Positions 44,029 through 52,023 of a DNA stretch of 64,000 bases are shown here, in pieces (the stretch's first letter is position 1; each line of letters opens with the position of its first letter). The stretch covers positions 558,001-622,000 of the forward strand of contig CAWCFV010000002.1 in NCBI GenBank assembly GCA_963794995.1, written 5' to 3'. Position numbers and translations under genes: made by a program. Under the pieces are notes generated by a model. The model made no database searches. It saw only the letters and a list, made by a program, of their open reading frames with translations, and was not told the origin of the DNA. Origin of the DNA: CAWCFV01 sp963794995 (GTDB lineage Bacteria > Actinomycetota > Actinomycetes > JACCUZ01).

Positions 44029-44436
44029 GTGCCGGGTCGGGTCCGCGCCGTCGCGGTGGTCGCTGCCGCGCTGGCGATGCTGGCCCCCGGCGTCGCTGAG
44101 GCGGCCTGGAACAGCACCTCGCCCGGTGCCGGGCGCGGCGCGGCTCGCACGCTGCCCGCGGTGGGACCCGTCAGCAGCACGTGCGTCGGTGGCGCGATCC
44201 GGGTCTCGTGGGCTGCCAGCGAGCTGGCCACGGGCTACGAGGTGTACCGGTCCAGCTCCTTCGGGCTGAGCTGGACCTTGGTGGCGAGCACGGCGTCCAC
44301 CACCTACGTCGACAGCCCCGGGCTGGTCGACGTCACCCTGGTGTGGCGGGTGGTGGCCACCCGGTCTGCCTGGCGGGCCGTTCCCTCGGGCGCCTCGCCC
44401 CCCCGCACCATGAGCCCGATCGGGCTCTGCCTCTGA
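44029..44436 (+). CDS. Secreted protein with fibronectin-III-like domain
   Basis: 135 aa. A signal peptide (VRAVAVVAAALAMLAPGVAEA) is followed by AAWNSTSPGAGRGAART, which repeats the motif after the signal of the preceding protein. Then comes one fibronectin-III-like domain of about 85 residues (GAIRVSWAASELATGYEVYRSS, TYVDSPGLVDVTLVWRVVAT). Begins with GTG 9 bp after the preceding stop, so the two are probably an operon exporting a pair of surface proteins. No sortase motif is present. Confidence 0.75.
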   Translation: MPGRVRAVAVVAAALAMLAPGVAEAAWNSTSPGAGRGAARTLPAVGPVSSTCVGGAIRVSWAASELATGYEVYRSSSFGLSWTLVASTASTTYVDSPGLVDVTLVWRVVATRSAWRAVPSGASPPRTMSPIGLCL

Positions 44437-44493
44437 GACCTACGTCCGGCCCGGAAACCGTTTGACGGCTCCGGGTCCGGGGACGACGGGAGG

Positions 44494-44604
44494 ATGATCC
44501 TGCGCTGGCTCTGGCGGACCGTCGCGCTGTTCCTCGGGCGCCGTGCCTGGCAGGCGTGGCAGCGGCACCGCGCTCGCACCGCCACGCCCCCTCCCCCTCG
44601 CTGA
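44494..44604 (+). CDS. Possible Arg/Trp-rich micro-protein
   Basis: 36 aa: MILRWLWRTVALFLGRRAWQ then AWQRHRARTATPPPPR. An amphipathic, highly basic helix with four Trp and a Pro-rich end. GGGAGG abuts the ATG, with no spacing, which weakens translation from this exact codon. Third positions are GC-rich. It may be membrane-active or merely chance; I recognise no family. Confidence 0.35.
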   Translation: MILRWLWRTVALFLGRRAWQAWQRHRARTATPPPPR

Positions 44605-44628
44605 CCTGCGGCTGACAGGGTGGGGGCC

Positions 44629-45663
44629 ATGAACCCCGCCCAGCGCCTCGCCGCGGCGGAGCGCGCCGTGGAACGGAGGCTGGCCCGCGTCCTGTGGCGG
44701 CGCGGCTGGCGGGTACGGCTGCTGACCTTCACGTCGTACGGCGTGGCCGCGGCCGACGGGGCACCCGGCTGGGTGCGCCTGATCGGGCGGGCGCTGCTCA
44801 CCGGGACGCCGGGCCCGGAGGCCGAGCTGGTGCGCGGCTGGCGCCGCTTCACGACGATCCCGCTCGAGGGGGTCCCGGTCGAGGTCGAGGTCGGCGGCGT
44901 GCGCGCCTCGGTGCGCACCGGGCCCGGTGGCTACGTCGACCACGTGCTCGCAGCCGACGTCACCGGCGGCTGGCACGACGTGACCATGACCAGCGGCCAC
45001 AGCGAGGTCGCGACCGGGCGGGTCCGGATCGTGGCACCCGACGAAGGCCAGGGTGTCGTGAGCGACATCGACGACACAGTCCTGGTCACGGCCCTGCCCC
45101 GGCCGCTGCGGGCCTTCTGGAACACGTTCGTCCGGCACGAGTCCTCGCGGCATGCCGTGGCGGGCATGCCCGAGCTGTTCCGCCAGATGCACGACGACGG
45201 ACGGGAGGCGTTCACGGCGTACGTGTCCACCGGGCCGTGGAACGTCGCACCCAGTCTGGAGCGCTTCCTGGGCCGGCACGGCTACCCGGCCGGGCCGCTG
45301 CTGATGACCGACTGGGGGCCCAGCGACGAGCGGTGGTTCCGCTCCGGGCGTCAGCACAAGCACGACGCGCTGCGTCAGCTCCTCGCCGACCTCCCTCAGC
45401 TCACCTGGACGCTGGTGGGCGACGACGGTCAGCACGACCCAGCGCTCTACGACGACCTGGTGGCGGAGCACCCGGACCGGATCGACCTGGTCCTGATCCG
45501 CCAGCTGACCGAAGCCGAGCAGCTGCTCACCCACGGCACACCGACGACGCTGCCCGGTGAGGGCGCCGACGAGCGACCGTCCCGGCCGGACGTCCCGGTG
45601 CTCCGTGCACCGGACGGCCACGCGCTGGGCCGCGCCATCGCCGCGATGCGCGCCGGTTCTTGA
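44629..45663 (+). CDS. App1-like (DUF2183) phosphatidate phosphatase domain protein
   Basis: 344 aa. The HAD-like core DxDDT appears as VVSDIDDTVLVTALP near residue 145, followed by FTAYVSTGPWNVAPSLERFL near residue 200 and TLVGDDGQHDPALYDDL near residue 265, as in the App1/DUF2183 family (yeast App1 is a phosphatidate phosphatase). The N-terminal 130 residues form a basic then beta-rich domain. Probably cytoplasmic. ATG at 44629 gives MNPAQRLAAAERAVERR. Confidence 0.88.
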   Translation: MNPAQRLAAAERAVERRLARVLWRRGWRVRLLTFTSYGVAAADGAPGWVRLIGRALLTGTPGPEAELVRGWRRFTTIPLEGVPVEVEVGGVRASVRTGPGGYVDHVLAADVTGGWHDVTMTSGHSEVATGRVRIVAPDEGQGVVSDIDDTVLVTALPRPLRAFWNTFVRHESSRHAVAGMPELFRQMHDDGREAFTAYVSTGPWNVAPSLERFLGRHGYPAGPLLMTDWGPSDERWFRSGRQHKHDALRQLLADLPQLTWTLVGDDGQHDPALYDDLVAEHPDRIDLVLIRQLTEAEQLLTHGTPTTLPGEGADERPSRPDVPVLRAPDGHALGRAIAAMRAGS

Positions 45664-45718
45664 CCTGATCCTGGAACACGACGGGTGCGCGCCGCCCCGC
45701 GCTGGGTAGCGGGCGGGC

Positions 45719-45871
45719 GTGGACGGGGAGCGCCGGCGCCGGCGCGAGGAGCTGCTGCGACGGCGCGAGGAGCGGCGGTCGCAACGCGGCGACCTGCTCC
45801 GCCGGCTCGACGAGCTGGCCCACCGGCGCGCCCGCCGCCGCCGCAGGGAGGGGTCCGGAGAACCCGGCTGA
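45719..45871 (+). CDS. Possible very charged micro-protein (Arg/Glu-rich)
   Basis: 50 aa from GTG: the sequence alternates Arg and Glu (RRRREELLRRREERR, then LLRRLDELAHRRARRRRRE) and would be a single long charged helix. About nine in ten third codon positions are G or C. It lies 55 bp after the App1-like gene and converges on the subtilase gene. It could be real or a composition artefact of a GC-rich gap. Confidence 0.35.
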   Translation: MDGERRRRREELLRRREERRSQRGDLLRRLDELAHRRARRRRREGSGEPG

Positions 45872-45913
45872 GGGCGGCGGCGGGGCCGGGGTGTCCCGCG
45901 GCCGGTGGACCGC

Positions 45914-47440
45914 CTACTCGGCGTACTCGGGGCAGTACGGCGCCGAGGCGTCCCGGACCGTCGAGGTGTCGTGCGTGACGGCCCGCAGCGCGTCGATCCG
46001 GCCGTTGCCGAAGCACTCGTCGTAACCGGGGAGCCCGATGTCGACGGCGGTCGACTGCAGGAGGCTCTCCACCTTCTGCGGCGGCATCTTCACGTCGCCG
46101 TCCGAGCCGAGCCGGCCGAACTGGCTGACGATCAGGGCCGCCACGCCGGCCGCGTGCGGCGAGGCCATCGAGGTGCCCTGGATGCACAGGTACCCGCCGC
46201 CGGGGATCGTCGAGAGGATGGTCGTGGCGCAGTCGCCGGTGCTGCCGTTGCCCCCCGGGGCGGCCACGTCGGTCATCCCGGTGCCGTAGTTGGAGTAGCG
46301 CGCCTTCTCGCTGCGCGCACCCAGCGACATCGTGCCGATCACGCCCTGGGACTCGGCGGGCACGACCTCGCACTCGTTGCTGATCGGCTGGCCGTCCTCG
46401 CCCACGGGGTGCGCGAGGTCCTGGTCGGAGTTGCCCAGGGCGGCGACCGGCGTGACTCCCTGGCTGCGCGCGTAGCTGAGCGCCCGCTCCACGGCGTGCC
46501 GGAAGGTGCGCTGCACCGGGTCCGACGCGCACTTGAACTCGGTGGACTCCTGGAAGGAGTTGTCGTCGACGAAGAAGCTCATGTTGATGACGTCGAGCTG
46601 CTGGTCGCCGGAGTAGGTGATGCCGTCGACGACCGGGCTGGCGTAGCAGTACCCGGTGGCGTCGCAGACCTTCACCGGGACGAGCGTGGCGTTGGGCGCC
46701 ACCCCGACGATGCCGATGCCGTTGGCCCGCGCACCGACCGTGCCCGCGACATGGGTGCCGTGGAACTGGTTGTCCGTGCAGGGGTCGGGGGTGCCGACGG
46801 CGACACCCGGCGGGAGGGCGGCCAGCGAGTCCCGGCCACGGGCGCAGTCGACGTTGGACACCCCGCCCTTGCTGAAGTCCGGGTGCCGGCCGTCGATGCC
46901 GCTGTCGAGGATGCCGACATCCACAGCGGGGATCCCCGCCTGGATCGCGTGGGCCTGCTCGGTGCGGATCTGCCGCATGTCCCACTGGAGGGGCTCCAGC
47001 ACGTCCGCGGACGGTTCCGGCGCGTCGGCGAACATCTTGACGCCGAAGTCGTTGCCCACCGAGGTGACCAGCGGGGAGGCCTCGAGCGTCGCGGCGGTCG
47101 CCGGGCTGCCGGCCTCGACGACGACGACCCCGATCTGGCGGGACATGTCCCCCACCACCCGACCGCCGGCGGCGGCGACCAGGGTCTGCACCGCGCCCGG
47201 CGCGGCGTCGGTGGCAAAGGTGCCGTCCGGGGCCTGGTTGCCCGCGAGCGCGACCAGGTAGCGGTCCTCGACCAGACGCAGGCTGCCCACGTCGGCACTG
47301 CCGGTGTCCGTGCCGGCGGGGGCGTCCGCCCGCGCCTCGGCGGCGGACGGCGCGGCCACCGCGGGCAGGAATGCCACCGCTGCGGCCGTGGCGACGGCGG
47401 CGAGCGCTGCGGCCCGTCGGCGGGTGGATGACGTGGGCAT
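45914..47440 (-). CDS. Secreted S8 family serine peptidase (subtilase)
   Basis: 508 aa. A signal peptide of about 35 residues is followed by an inhibitor-like prodomain (residues 55-130) and the subtilase domain. The catalytic triad is visible: Asp in VDVGILDSGIDGRHPD near residue 178, His in NQFHGTHVAGTVGA near residue 228, Ser in IQGTSMASPHAAGVAAL near residue 435. Exported and probably processed outside the cell. It diverges from the M14 carboxypeptidase over 245 bp, and two CRP-like sites lie in between. Confidence 0.94.
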   Translation of the reverse strand: MPTSSTRRRAAALAAVATAAAVAFLPAVAAPSAAEARADAPAGTDTGSADVGSLRLVEDRYLVALAGNQAPDGTFATDAAPGAVQTLVAAAGGRVVGDMSRQIGVVVVEAGSPATAATLEASPLVTSVGNDFGVKMFADAPEPSADVLEPLQWDMRQIRTEQAHAIQAGIPAVDVGILDSGIDGRHPDFSKGGVSNVDCARGRDSLAALPPGVAVGTPDPCTDNQFHGTHVAGTVGARANGIGIVGVAPNATLVPVKVCDATGYCYASPVVDGITYSGDQQLDVINMSFFVDDNSFQESTEFKCASDPVQRTFRHAVERALSYARSQGVTPVAALGNSDQDLAHPVGEDGQPISNECEVVPAESQGVIGTMSLGARSEKARYSNYGTGMTDVAAPGGNGSTGDCATTILSTIPGGGYLCIQGTSMASPHAAGVAALIVSQFGRLGSDGDVKMPPQKVESLLQSTAVDIGLPGYDECFGNGRIDALRAVTHDTSTVRDASAPYCPEYAE

Positions 47441-47572
47441 GGGCGACCTCCGGGACGACTGCCGGTGGCGTTCCCTCGGTCCGCGACGCGGGTGCGTCGA
47501 GCTCAGGACGAACGCCTCGTACCTCCCATAACGGACTCGGAGGGCTTGGGGTTACGGGCCGGCCCCGAAAGG

Positions 47573-47588
47573 CGTGATTCCTGTCACA
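47573..47588. promoter_or_regulatory. CRP/GlxR-like binding site
   Basis: CGTGATTCCTGTCACA matches TGTGA-N6-TCACA at nine of ten positions. It lies 133 bp upstream of the subtilase start and 98 bp upstream of the carboxypeptidase start, a usual activating distance for the latter. The cognate regulator is not in the window. Confidence 0.5.
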
Positions 47589-47646
47589 TCTTCCGCTGCG
47601 AGCCCCCACACCCGTGACCCCGGCCGCACCCGCCCGTTGGGCCACC

Positions 47647-47662
47647 TGTGACGACGGTCACG
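47647..47662. promoter_or_regulatory. Second CRP/GlxR-like binding site
   Basis: TGTGACGACGGTCACG matches TGTGA-N6-TCACA at nine of ten positions, with perfect 5-bp dyad symmetry (GTGAC and GTCAC). It lies 24 bp before the carboxypeptidase GTG, where binding would probably repress. It is 74 bp from the first site, about seven helical turns. Confidence 0.5.
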
Positions 47663-47685
47663 CACCCTGACCCAGGAGGACCCCC

Positions 47686-49764
47686 GTGCCATCACTGACC
47701 TCCCGCACCTCCCGCGCAGCCGGGGCCGCGCTAGCGGCCGCCGCGCTGTCGCTAGGAGCCCTCTCCGCGGTCCCCACCGCAGCCGAAGGCTCGACGGCGT
47801 TCCCGCCCCAGCTCGTGCGCGTGGACACCCCCACGCGGGCCGACAAGGACCGGCTCGGGGCGCTCGGCCTCGACCTGACCGAGCACGCCGGCCCCGGCTT
47901 CGTCGAGGCGGTGCTGCACCGGGCCTCCGACGCCGAGGCGCTCGCCGCCGCCGGCCTGACCTACGACGTGAGGGTCCCCGACCTCGCGCTGCGCACCGCC
48001 CGGAACAACCGGGTCAGCCGGGCGTACGCCGCCGAGGTCGCCTCCTCCCCGCTGCCGAGCGGGCGGGACAGCTACCGGACCCTGGCCGACTACAACGACG
48101 ACCTGCGCGAGCTGGCAGCGATCAAGCCCGGCGTCGTCGACCGCTTCGCGCTGCCGAACAAGACCCTCGAGGGGCGCACGGTCTACGGCGTCGAGATCTC
48201 CGATGGCGTCCACAGCGCTGCGAGCAGCAGCAAGCCAGTGCTGCTCATGATGGGTCTGCACCACGCCCGTGAGTGGCCCTCGGGCGAGATGGCGATGGAG
48301 TTCGCCTACGACCTGGTGAAGCACCACGGTCAGGACGCGCGCATCACCGACCTGCTCAAGAGGGCCCGCGTCATCGTGGTGCCTGTGGTCAACGCCGACG
48401 GCTTCAACCAGTCGGTCACCCAGGGCGCGCTGCTCGACCTGCGCGAGGTCGACGACGGCGGGACCGTCGCCGTGCTCGGTACGCCGGGCAACGCCTACAA
48501 GCGGAAGAACTGCCGGATCGAGGGCAGCGACAGCACTCCTCCCGGTGCCTGCGACGCGGCCGCCAGCCCCGGCGGCTTCGGCATCGGCGTCGACCCGAAC
48601 CGCAACTACGGCGGCTTCTGGGGCGGCCCCGGCGCCAGCGACCTGTTCGCCGACCCCACCTACCGCGGCTCCGGCCCGTTCTCCGAGCCCGAGACCCGCA
48701 ACGTGCGGGCCCTGGTCTCCGGCGAGCACGTCACGACGCTGATCACCAACCACACCTACAGCAACCTCGTGCTGCGTCCCCCGGGCCTGCGCGCGCAGGG
48801 TGACACGGCGGACGAGACCGTGTACGCCGCGCTCGGCGCGAGGATGGCCGCGAACAACGGCTACACCAACCAGCACTCCTACCAGCTCTACGACACGACC
48901 GGCACGACGGAGGACTGGTCGTACTACGCCACCGGCGGCCTCGGTTTCACCTTCGAGATCGGCGACGAGTTCCACCCGCCGTTCCCCGAGGTGGTCGACC
49001 AGTACTTCGGGACGGGTGACTACGCCGGCAAGGGCAACCGTGAGGCGTACCTCACGGCCCTGGCCAGCACCGCCGACGCCGCCATGCACTCGGTGATCTC
49101 CGGCAAGGCTCCCGCCGGCGCCGTGCTGCGGCTGCGCAAGCAGTTCGCCACGCCGACGTACGACGGCTCGTCGTTCACCGACAAGCTGGACACCACGATG
49201 ACGGTCCCGACCGGCGGCACCTTCGCCTGGCACGTCAACCCGAGCACCCGACCGCTGGTGATGAAGCACCGGCTCCAGGTGCTCTCGGAGACGCCCACCC
49301 GCGAGGAGACGTTCAAGCCGGGCACCGCGCTGCTGCCGACGCAGCACGAGGACAAGGAGTTCGTGGTCACCGAGACCGGTCAGGACCTGCTGCAGGTGGA
49401 GCTCGACTGGCCGACGCCGGACGACTACGACCTGGAGGTCTACTACAGGGAGGCCGACGGATCGCTGACCCAGGTCGCCAGCTCGGGCAACTTCGTCGGC
49501 GAGAAGGAGCTGGCCACGCTGAGCTCCCCGAAGCCGGGGACCTACGTGCTGCGCGTCATCAACTTCGCCTCGGTCTCGCCGGACTGGACGATGACGGCCG
49601 GTCTCTACGACACGACCGACACCATCGTCGGTGACGGGCTCGTCGAGAACTGGACGCTCACCTGTGAGCGCCCGGACGGCACCGTCCTCGACACCCAGTC
49701 CGTGGTCGTCGACCGCGGGCAGCAGGTCAAGCCGAACCTGGCCGCCTGCCGCGCCAAGTTCTGA
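47686..49764 (+). CDS. Secreted M14 family zinc carboxypeptidase
   Basis: 692 aa. A signal peptide of about 30 residues, a prodomain and a carboxypeptidase domain with the zinc site HHAREWPSGE near residue 195, substrate-binding DPNRNYGG near residue 305, third zinc-ligand region NHTYSN near residue 357 and the catalytic Glu in FTFEIGDEF near residue 425. A C-terminal beta domain of about 190 residues resembles a prepeptidase C-terminal domain (VELDWPTPDDYDLEVYYREAD). GTG at 47686 has CAGGAGGA upstream. Probably works with the divergent subtilase in peptide scavenging. Confidence 0.94.
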   Translation: MPSLTSRTSRAAGAALAAAALSLGALSAVPTAAEGSTAFPPQLVRVDTPTRADKDRLGALGLDLTEHAGPGFVEAVLHRASDAEALAAAGLTYDVRVPDLALRTARNNRVSRAYAAEVASSPLPSGRDSYRTLADYNDDLRELAAIKPGVVDRFALPNKTLEGRTVYGVEISDGVHSAASSSKPVLLMMGLHHAREWPSGEMAMEFAYDLVKHHGQDARITDLLKRARVIVVPVVNADGFNQSVTQGALLDLREVDDGGTVAVLGTPGNAYKRKNCRIEGSDSTPPGACDAAASPGGFGIGVDPNRNYGGFWGGPGASDLFADPTYRGSGPFSEPETRNVRALVSGEHVTTLITNHTYSNLVLRPPGLRAQGDTADETVYAALGARMAANNGYTNQHSYQLYDTTGTTEDWSYYATGGLGFTFEIGDEFHPPFPEVVDQYFGTGDYAGKGNREAYLTALASTADAAMHSVISGKAPAGAVLRLRKQFATPTYDGSSFTDKLDTTMTVPTGGTFAWHVNPSTRPLVMKHRLQVLSETPTREETFKPGTALLPTQHEDKEFVVTETGQDLLQVELDWPTPDDYDLEVYYREADGSLTQVASSGNFVGEKELATLSSPKPGTYVLRVINFASVSPDWTMTAGLYDTTDTIVGDGLVENWTLTCERPDGTVLDTQSVVVDRGQQVKPNLAACRAKF

Positions 49765-49802
49765 CGGCCGGGCTACCCGCTGGCCTTCGGACAGACCCAC
49801 CC

Positions 49803-49839
49803 ACCTCGGGGCCGACCGCATCGCGGCCGGCCCCGAGGT
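49803..49839 (+). terminator. Stem-loop terminator after the carboxypeptidase gene
   Basis: ACCTCGGGGCCG and its exact complement form a 12-bp stem with a 13-nt loop, starting 38 bp after the stop codon. There is no T-run. Confidence 0.6.
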
Positions 49840-49920
49840 CCGTCCGGGACCTTGACGGCTCCGCTTACCGGGAGCACGGTGTCGGCAGGTCTCGGGAGTC
49901 ACGTCGACAGGGGTGGAATC

Positions 49921-50487
49921 GTGTTCCGATCACTGGCAGTCACCGCCGGCCTGGCCGGCCTGCTCCTCGGGATGGGCGCGCCGGTCGCGCAGGCGAAGGC
50001 GCCGATCGAGGTCGAGCACTTCGACGTCACCTTCGAAGACACCGACTCCGACTGCGGTCTGGACCTGTTCGCCTCCACGACCGTCCAGGGGACCAGCACG
50101 ATCCGCCCTGCACCCGGGTCGGACCAGGCGTTCCTCGGCGCGGACCAGGTCCGAGGGGTCGAAACGATCTACCTGGACGCCGGCGAGGGCAACAACCCGT
50201 CAGGTGACTTCGCCACCGTGGCCTTCCACGCCAGGTTCCTGGAGCAGAAGGCGACCCTGGTCGAGGGCAACGTCTACCGGTTCCGCCAGGTGGAGAACGG
50301 GCAGTTCACGATGCGCTCGTCGGACGGCTCCCGGCTGCTCCGCGGCAACTACCACGTCAGGATCTCGGTGCTCTTCGACACCGGCGGCGACGGCCAGCCG
50401 GGTGGCACCGTGATCGACGTCGTCGAGGTCTTCCACGAGAACGCCAGCGCCGACTACTGCGACACGTTGGTGGCCGCCCTCACCTGA
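49921..50487 (+). CDS. Secreted protein, unknown function
   Basis: 188 aa. The GTG at 49921 begins a clear signal peptide (VFRSLAVTAGLAGLLLGMGAPVAQA) with an AQA cleavage site. The mature part of about 160 residues is beta-rich and has two cysteines (DSDCGLDLF and ADYCDTL) that could pair. HVRISVLFDTGGDGQPGG is an acidic loop. No family is recognised. It stands alone between the carboxypeptidase and the channel gene. Confidence 0.72.
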   Translation: MFRSLAVTAGLAGLLLGMGAPVAQAKAPIEVEHFDVTFEDTDSDCGLDLFASTTVQGTSTIRPAPGSDQAFLGADQVRGVETIYLDAGEGNNPSGDFATVAFHARFLEQKATLVEGNVYRFRQVENGQFTMRSSDGSRLLRGNYHVRISVLFDTGGDGQPGGTVIDVVEVFHENASADYCDTLVAALT

Positions 50488-50547
50488 CCGCCGAAGCCCG
50501 GCCGTCCGAAACGGGGTGCCGGCGTCCTGGGCGGGGTACCGGCAGGG

Positions 50548-51447
50548 ATGTCCCTCTCGCTCCTGCTGCCCGCACCCACCGCCTCCGTCCTCGCCGCGGC
50601 GGGAGACGGCCCGATCGGCCGAGACCAGGTGCTGATCGGCCTGGCGATCATCGGCGGCGGGGTGGCGGTCGGCCGGCTGCTCCCTTACGGGATGAGGCCG
50701 TTGCTCGCGCGTCGACGCAGCCCGAGCTTCGCCAGGGTCTTCTCGGCCCTCGCCGGGGGCCTCGTCGTGCTGCTCAGCGCGCTCATCGGCGTCACGGTCA
50801 TCTTCCCGAGCATCGACCCCGTGGCGGTGCTCTCCAGTCTCGGCATCCTCGGCATCGCGGCCGGGTTCGCGTTCCAGGACATCCTGAGCAACCTGCTCGC
50901 CGGGGTGTTGCTCCTCATGCGCGACCCCTTCCGCGGTGGCGACCAGATCTCGGTGGACGGCCACACCGGCACGGTGGTGGAGATCAACCTGCGGGAGACG
51001 GTCCTCAAGACCTATGACGGCCGCCGGCTCACGATCCCGAACGCCACCGTGTACACCAATCCGATCAGCGTCCAGACGGCCTTCGACCAGGTACGCACAT
51101 CGGTAGTGGTGGGGGTCGACTACTCCACCGACCTCGCACGCGCGCGGTCGGTGGCGCAGGACGTGGTGACCGGCGTTGACGGCGTCCTGCCGGAGCCGGC
51201 CGTGCAGGTGTATGCCACAGCCTTCGGCTCTTCCACGGTCGACCTCGAGATCAGCTACTGGACCCAGCCCCGTCAGGCGGAGATCCGACGGGTCCAGGAC
51301 GCGGTGATCGGCGAGGTCCTCAAGGCCTACAACGACGCTGGGATCGACATGCCGGACGGGATGACCGTGCTGCAGGGCTCCCCGAGCCTGACGGCGTCCA
51401 TCCACGACCGCGGCGAGATCTCCGACGGTGGCAGCCTGCGCGGCTGA
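50548..51447 (+). CDS. Mechanosensitive ion channel, MscS family
   Basis: 299 aa. Three transmembrane helices in residues 1-125; the third, pore-lining, region reads LGILGIAAGFAFQDILSNLLAG, followed by the beta domain start LLMRDPFRGGDQISVDGHTGTVVEINLRETVLKTYDG. The C-terminal alpha/beta domain ends near residue 270. It opens under osmotic down-shock to release solutes. ATG at 50548 gives MSLSLLLPAP. Confidence 0.92.
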   Translation: MSLSLLLPAPTASVLAAAGDGPIGRDQVLIGLAIIGGGVAVGRLLPYGMRPLLARRRSPSFARVFSALAGGLVVLLSALIGVTVIFPSIDPVAVLSSLGILGIAAGFAFQDILSNLLAGVLLLMRDPFRGGDQISVDGHTGTVVEINLRETVLKTYDGRRLTIPNATVYTNPISVQTAFDQVRTSVVVGVDYSTDLARARSVAQDVVTGVDGVLPEPAVQVYATAFGSSTVDLEISYWTQPRQAEIRRVQDAVIGEVLKAYNDAGIDMPDGMTVLQGSPSLTASIHDRGEISDGGSLRG

Positions 51448-51486
51448 TCCACCGCCGCCACAGGAGCCGGCGCGGTGGATCCGGCC

Positions 51487-51801
51487 TCAGCCGGCGAACT
51501 TGAGTCCGACGATCCCGGCCAGGACGAGGCCGAGGAAGAGCAGACGCGCCGGCGTTGCGGGCTCACCGTAGAGGGCGATCCCCAGCAGAACGGTTCCGAC
51601 CGCCCCGATCCCCACCCACACGGCGTACGCAGTGCCGAGAGCCAGCGTCTGTGTGGCAACACTCAGCCCGTACATGCTCCCCGCCAGAAGCAGCACGAAG
51701 GCGAGCGTCGGTATCGGCCGCGTGAACCCGCGCGTCTCAGGCAACGTCACCGCCCAGGCAACTTCGAGCAGCCCGGCAACGACCAGCACGAACCACGCCA
51801 T
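51487..51801 (-). CDS. sugE: Small multidrug resistance family exporter, Gdx/SugE-like (guanidinium exporter)
   Basis: 104 aa with four transmembrane helices. The conserved membrane Glu lies in MAWFVLVVAGLLEVAWAV at residue 13, and GTAYAVWVGIGAVGT near residue 57 is the pattern of the SugE/Gdx branch rather than EmrE. Gdx proteins export guanidinium in exchange for protons. The ATG at 51801 is preceded by GGGAGG, which in turn is directly preceded by a guanidine-III riboswitch-like sequence, so function and control agree. It diverges from the DUF1116 operon. Confidence 0.9.
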   Translation of the reverse strand: MAWFVLVVAGLLEVAWAVTLPETRGFTRPIPTLAFVLLLAGSMYGLSVATQTLALGTAYAVWVGIGAVGTVLLGIALYGEPATPARLLFLGLVLAGIVGLKFAG

Positions 51802-51814
51802 GACAGCCTCCCAG

Positions 51815-51856
51815 CACCCGTCTTGGCTCTGGCCGGTACGGGTGTCCTCGTCGGCG
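51815..51856 (-). promoter_or_regulatory. Guanidine-III (ykkC-III) riboswitch
   Basis: On the minus strand the leader carries GACGAGG, the stem CACCCGT/ACGGGTG, the internal CGTACC and CAAGACGG, in the order and spacing of the guanidine-III class as I remember it from the Thermobifida structure. GCCG at the 5' end can pair with CGGC in the loop, giving the class pseudoknot. The sugE ribosome site GGGAGG begins two bases after the aptamer, so ligand binding would act on translation initiation. Confidence 0.85.
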
Positions 51857-51932
51857 CTCTTCGTGGTGTCGGAGGAGCTCGAACGACAGTAGCGGGCTCC
51901 TCGACGGTCGTGGTGGCTCATGCCGCCCACCC

Positions 51933-51961
51933 TTGACAACCGGTGTGAGCAACCTCACTAT
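51933..51961 (+). promoter_or_regulatory. Candidate promoter of the DUF1116 operon
   Basis: A perfect -35 box TTGACA (51933-51938), 17-bp spacer and a weak -10 CACTAT (51956-51961) stand 63 bp upstream of the first gene. A LacI-type palindrome begins 10 bp downstream, at or just after the likely transcription start. Confidence 0.55.
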
Positions 51962-51970
51962 GACGACTTG

Positions 51971-51984
51971 CCAAAACGATTTGG
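51971..51984 (+). promoter_or_regulatory. LacI-type operator
   Basis: CCAAAACGATTTGG is a 14-bp palindrome with central CG and one mismatched pair, the form typical of LacI-family operators. It lies between the promoter and the first gene of the operon, and a LacI-family regulator gene closes the same locus at 58460. Repression by that protein is inferred. Confidence 0.65.
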
Positions 51985-52023
51985 ACGCTGGCCACCCCGC
52001 AGCTTCGAGACGAGAGGGCGCTG

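Noticed and set aside
51802..51940. Guanidine-I or guanidine-II riboswitch in the sugE leader
   Set aside because: The two-hairpin ACGR layout of class II and the long conserved helices of class I are not present; the sequence fits class III instead.
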